Of a DNA stretch of 64,000 nucleotides, positions 63,558 to 64,000 are shown piece after piece. Position 1 is the first letter of the stretch. The number at the start of each line of letters is the position of its first letter. Origin of the DNA: an uncultured Eubacteriales bacterium (lineage in GTDB: Bacteria > Bacillota > Clostridia > Christensenellales > Aristaeellaceae); contig ONJM01000002.1 in assembly GCA_900318145.1 (NCBI GenBank), positions 274,748 through 338,747 of the forward strand, written 5' to 3'. The notes beneath the pieces were generated by a model. That model did not search any database and had not been told where the DNA came from. It saw only the letters and a list, made by a program, of their open reading frames with translations. The position numbers and the translations under genes are program-made.

Positions 63558-64000
63558 TTACTTTATCGGTGCCAGCACGTCAGCAAACTTAGCATAATTG
63601 ACCTTCACACCGTCATCCAGGTCAATGCCGATCATCTGATCGGCCAGGTGGTGCACCTTTTCCTCATACTTCCGCAGTTCTTCTGCCTGCGCTTGAAGGG
63701 CAGACAGACGTTTGGTCAGCTTCACGGCTCTGTATCTCATGCACGTAATCTGTGCGGACACGCGCGATGGTGTCCGGCTGCCAGCGGTGCATGTACACCA
63801 GCGCTTTGAAGCCGTTCTTCTTGCCGCTGTCAAACAGCCAGTAGATGGGACGCTTCTGGTAGATCTTCAGGTGATCCTTGTAGAAGTCGTTCAGGAAGTA
63901 GTCCCGGATGACCTCTCGAGGAGAGCCCTTACCACCCAGCGCATTGGCGATAAAGGTCAGGTTCTCTTCCAGCGTGGCTGCACCGTAGACCGTCTTCACC
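63558..64000 (-). pseudogene. pglX: BREX adenine methyltransferase PglX (BrxX), C-terminal end, frame-disrupted
   Basis: The 3' end of a long methyltransferase gene that begins beyond the window. One frame reads [40 protein letters not shown] and then runs to a stop at 63664; a second frame continues the family's end, [20 protein letters not shown] and HHLADQMIGIDLDDGVKVNY. The switch falls at about 63715-63735. Compared with other PglX proteins, roughly 20-25 residues of the connecting coiled coil are also missing, so a deletion changed the frame. The protein made would lose its last 55 residues or so. The catalytic part cannot be judged here. Confidence 0.8.

Noticed and set aside
1-64000. 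CRISPR arrays, insertion-sequence transposases, and rRNA genes
   Set aside because: I looked for regularly spaced repeats, DDE/tyrosine transposase motifs and conserved rRNA segments and saw none; the only repeat noted is the 12-bp tandem at 60647.

Overview
The window looks like chromosomal DNA of a Clostridia-class Bacillota, most likely an uncultured anaerobic gut or rumen lineage. This rests on gene content and synteny (cdaA-cdaR, yicC-remA-gmk-rpoZ-coaBC, DUF1385-prmC-prfA-ywlC, NfnAB, class II aldolase, DnaD plus a DnaC-type loader), strong GGAGG ribosome binding sites, frequent GTG/TTG starts, and TTGACA-17-TATAAT-like promoters. The base composition of the core is moderate. The species cannot be named from the sequence alone.

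Layout. 1-6.6 kb (minus strand): start of glmM, a flippase-like membrane protein, and a DUF1934-gpsA-GH2 glycosidase operon. 6.7-16.9 kb (plus): ispE, a TtcA-like thiolase, an XpaC/TelA pair, a fused CoaE-lytic transglycosylase, an orphan solute-binding protein, prmA-rsmE-mtaB and a HIT protein. 17-20.2 kb (plus): rpsU, an RNA methylase, rho. 20.2-21.6 kb (minus): an SH3 protein and rpmE. 21.8-25.8 kb (plus): DUF1385-prmC-prfA-ywlC. 25.9-33.2 kb (minus): pgi, rplM-rpsI, and a c-di-AMP operon (cdaA-cdaR-membrane protein-P-loop protein-rsmF). 33.3-34.7 kb (minus): an SH3-repeat protein and rpsT. 34.9-36.3 kb (plus): NadD/YqeK fusion and rsfS. 36.4-44.7 kb (minus): yicC-remA-gmk-rpoZ-coaBC, then nfnA-nfnB-dnaD-dnaC-ArsC-like. 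44.9-45.8 kb (plus): fba. 45.9-53.2 kb (minus): a membrane protein with Cys cluster, tilS-hpt-ftsH-vanW. 53.4-60.5 kb (plus): a sugar nucleotidyltransferase, a 1714-residue protein of unknown function, an SpoU methylase and tRNA-Trp.

From about 60.55 kb to the end the character changes. Directly behind tRNA-Trp lies a defence island on the minus strand: an HsdS fragment, a decayed McrB-type N-terminus, an intact BREX brxL, and the 3' end of pglX carrying a frame disruption. The rest of the BREX locus lies beyond the window.

Most of the window is translation, nucleotide and cell-envelope housekeeping. The points most deserving attention are the 1714-residue protein, which combines an actin/Hsp70-type ATPase C-terminus with a possible degenerate tubulin-like N-terminus; the CoaE-transmembrane-transglycosylase fusion; and the decaying restriction/BREX island at tRNA-Trp, where brxL follows pglX directly.
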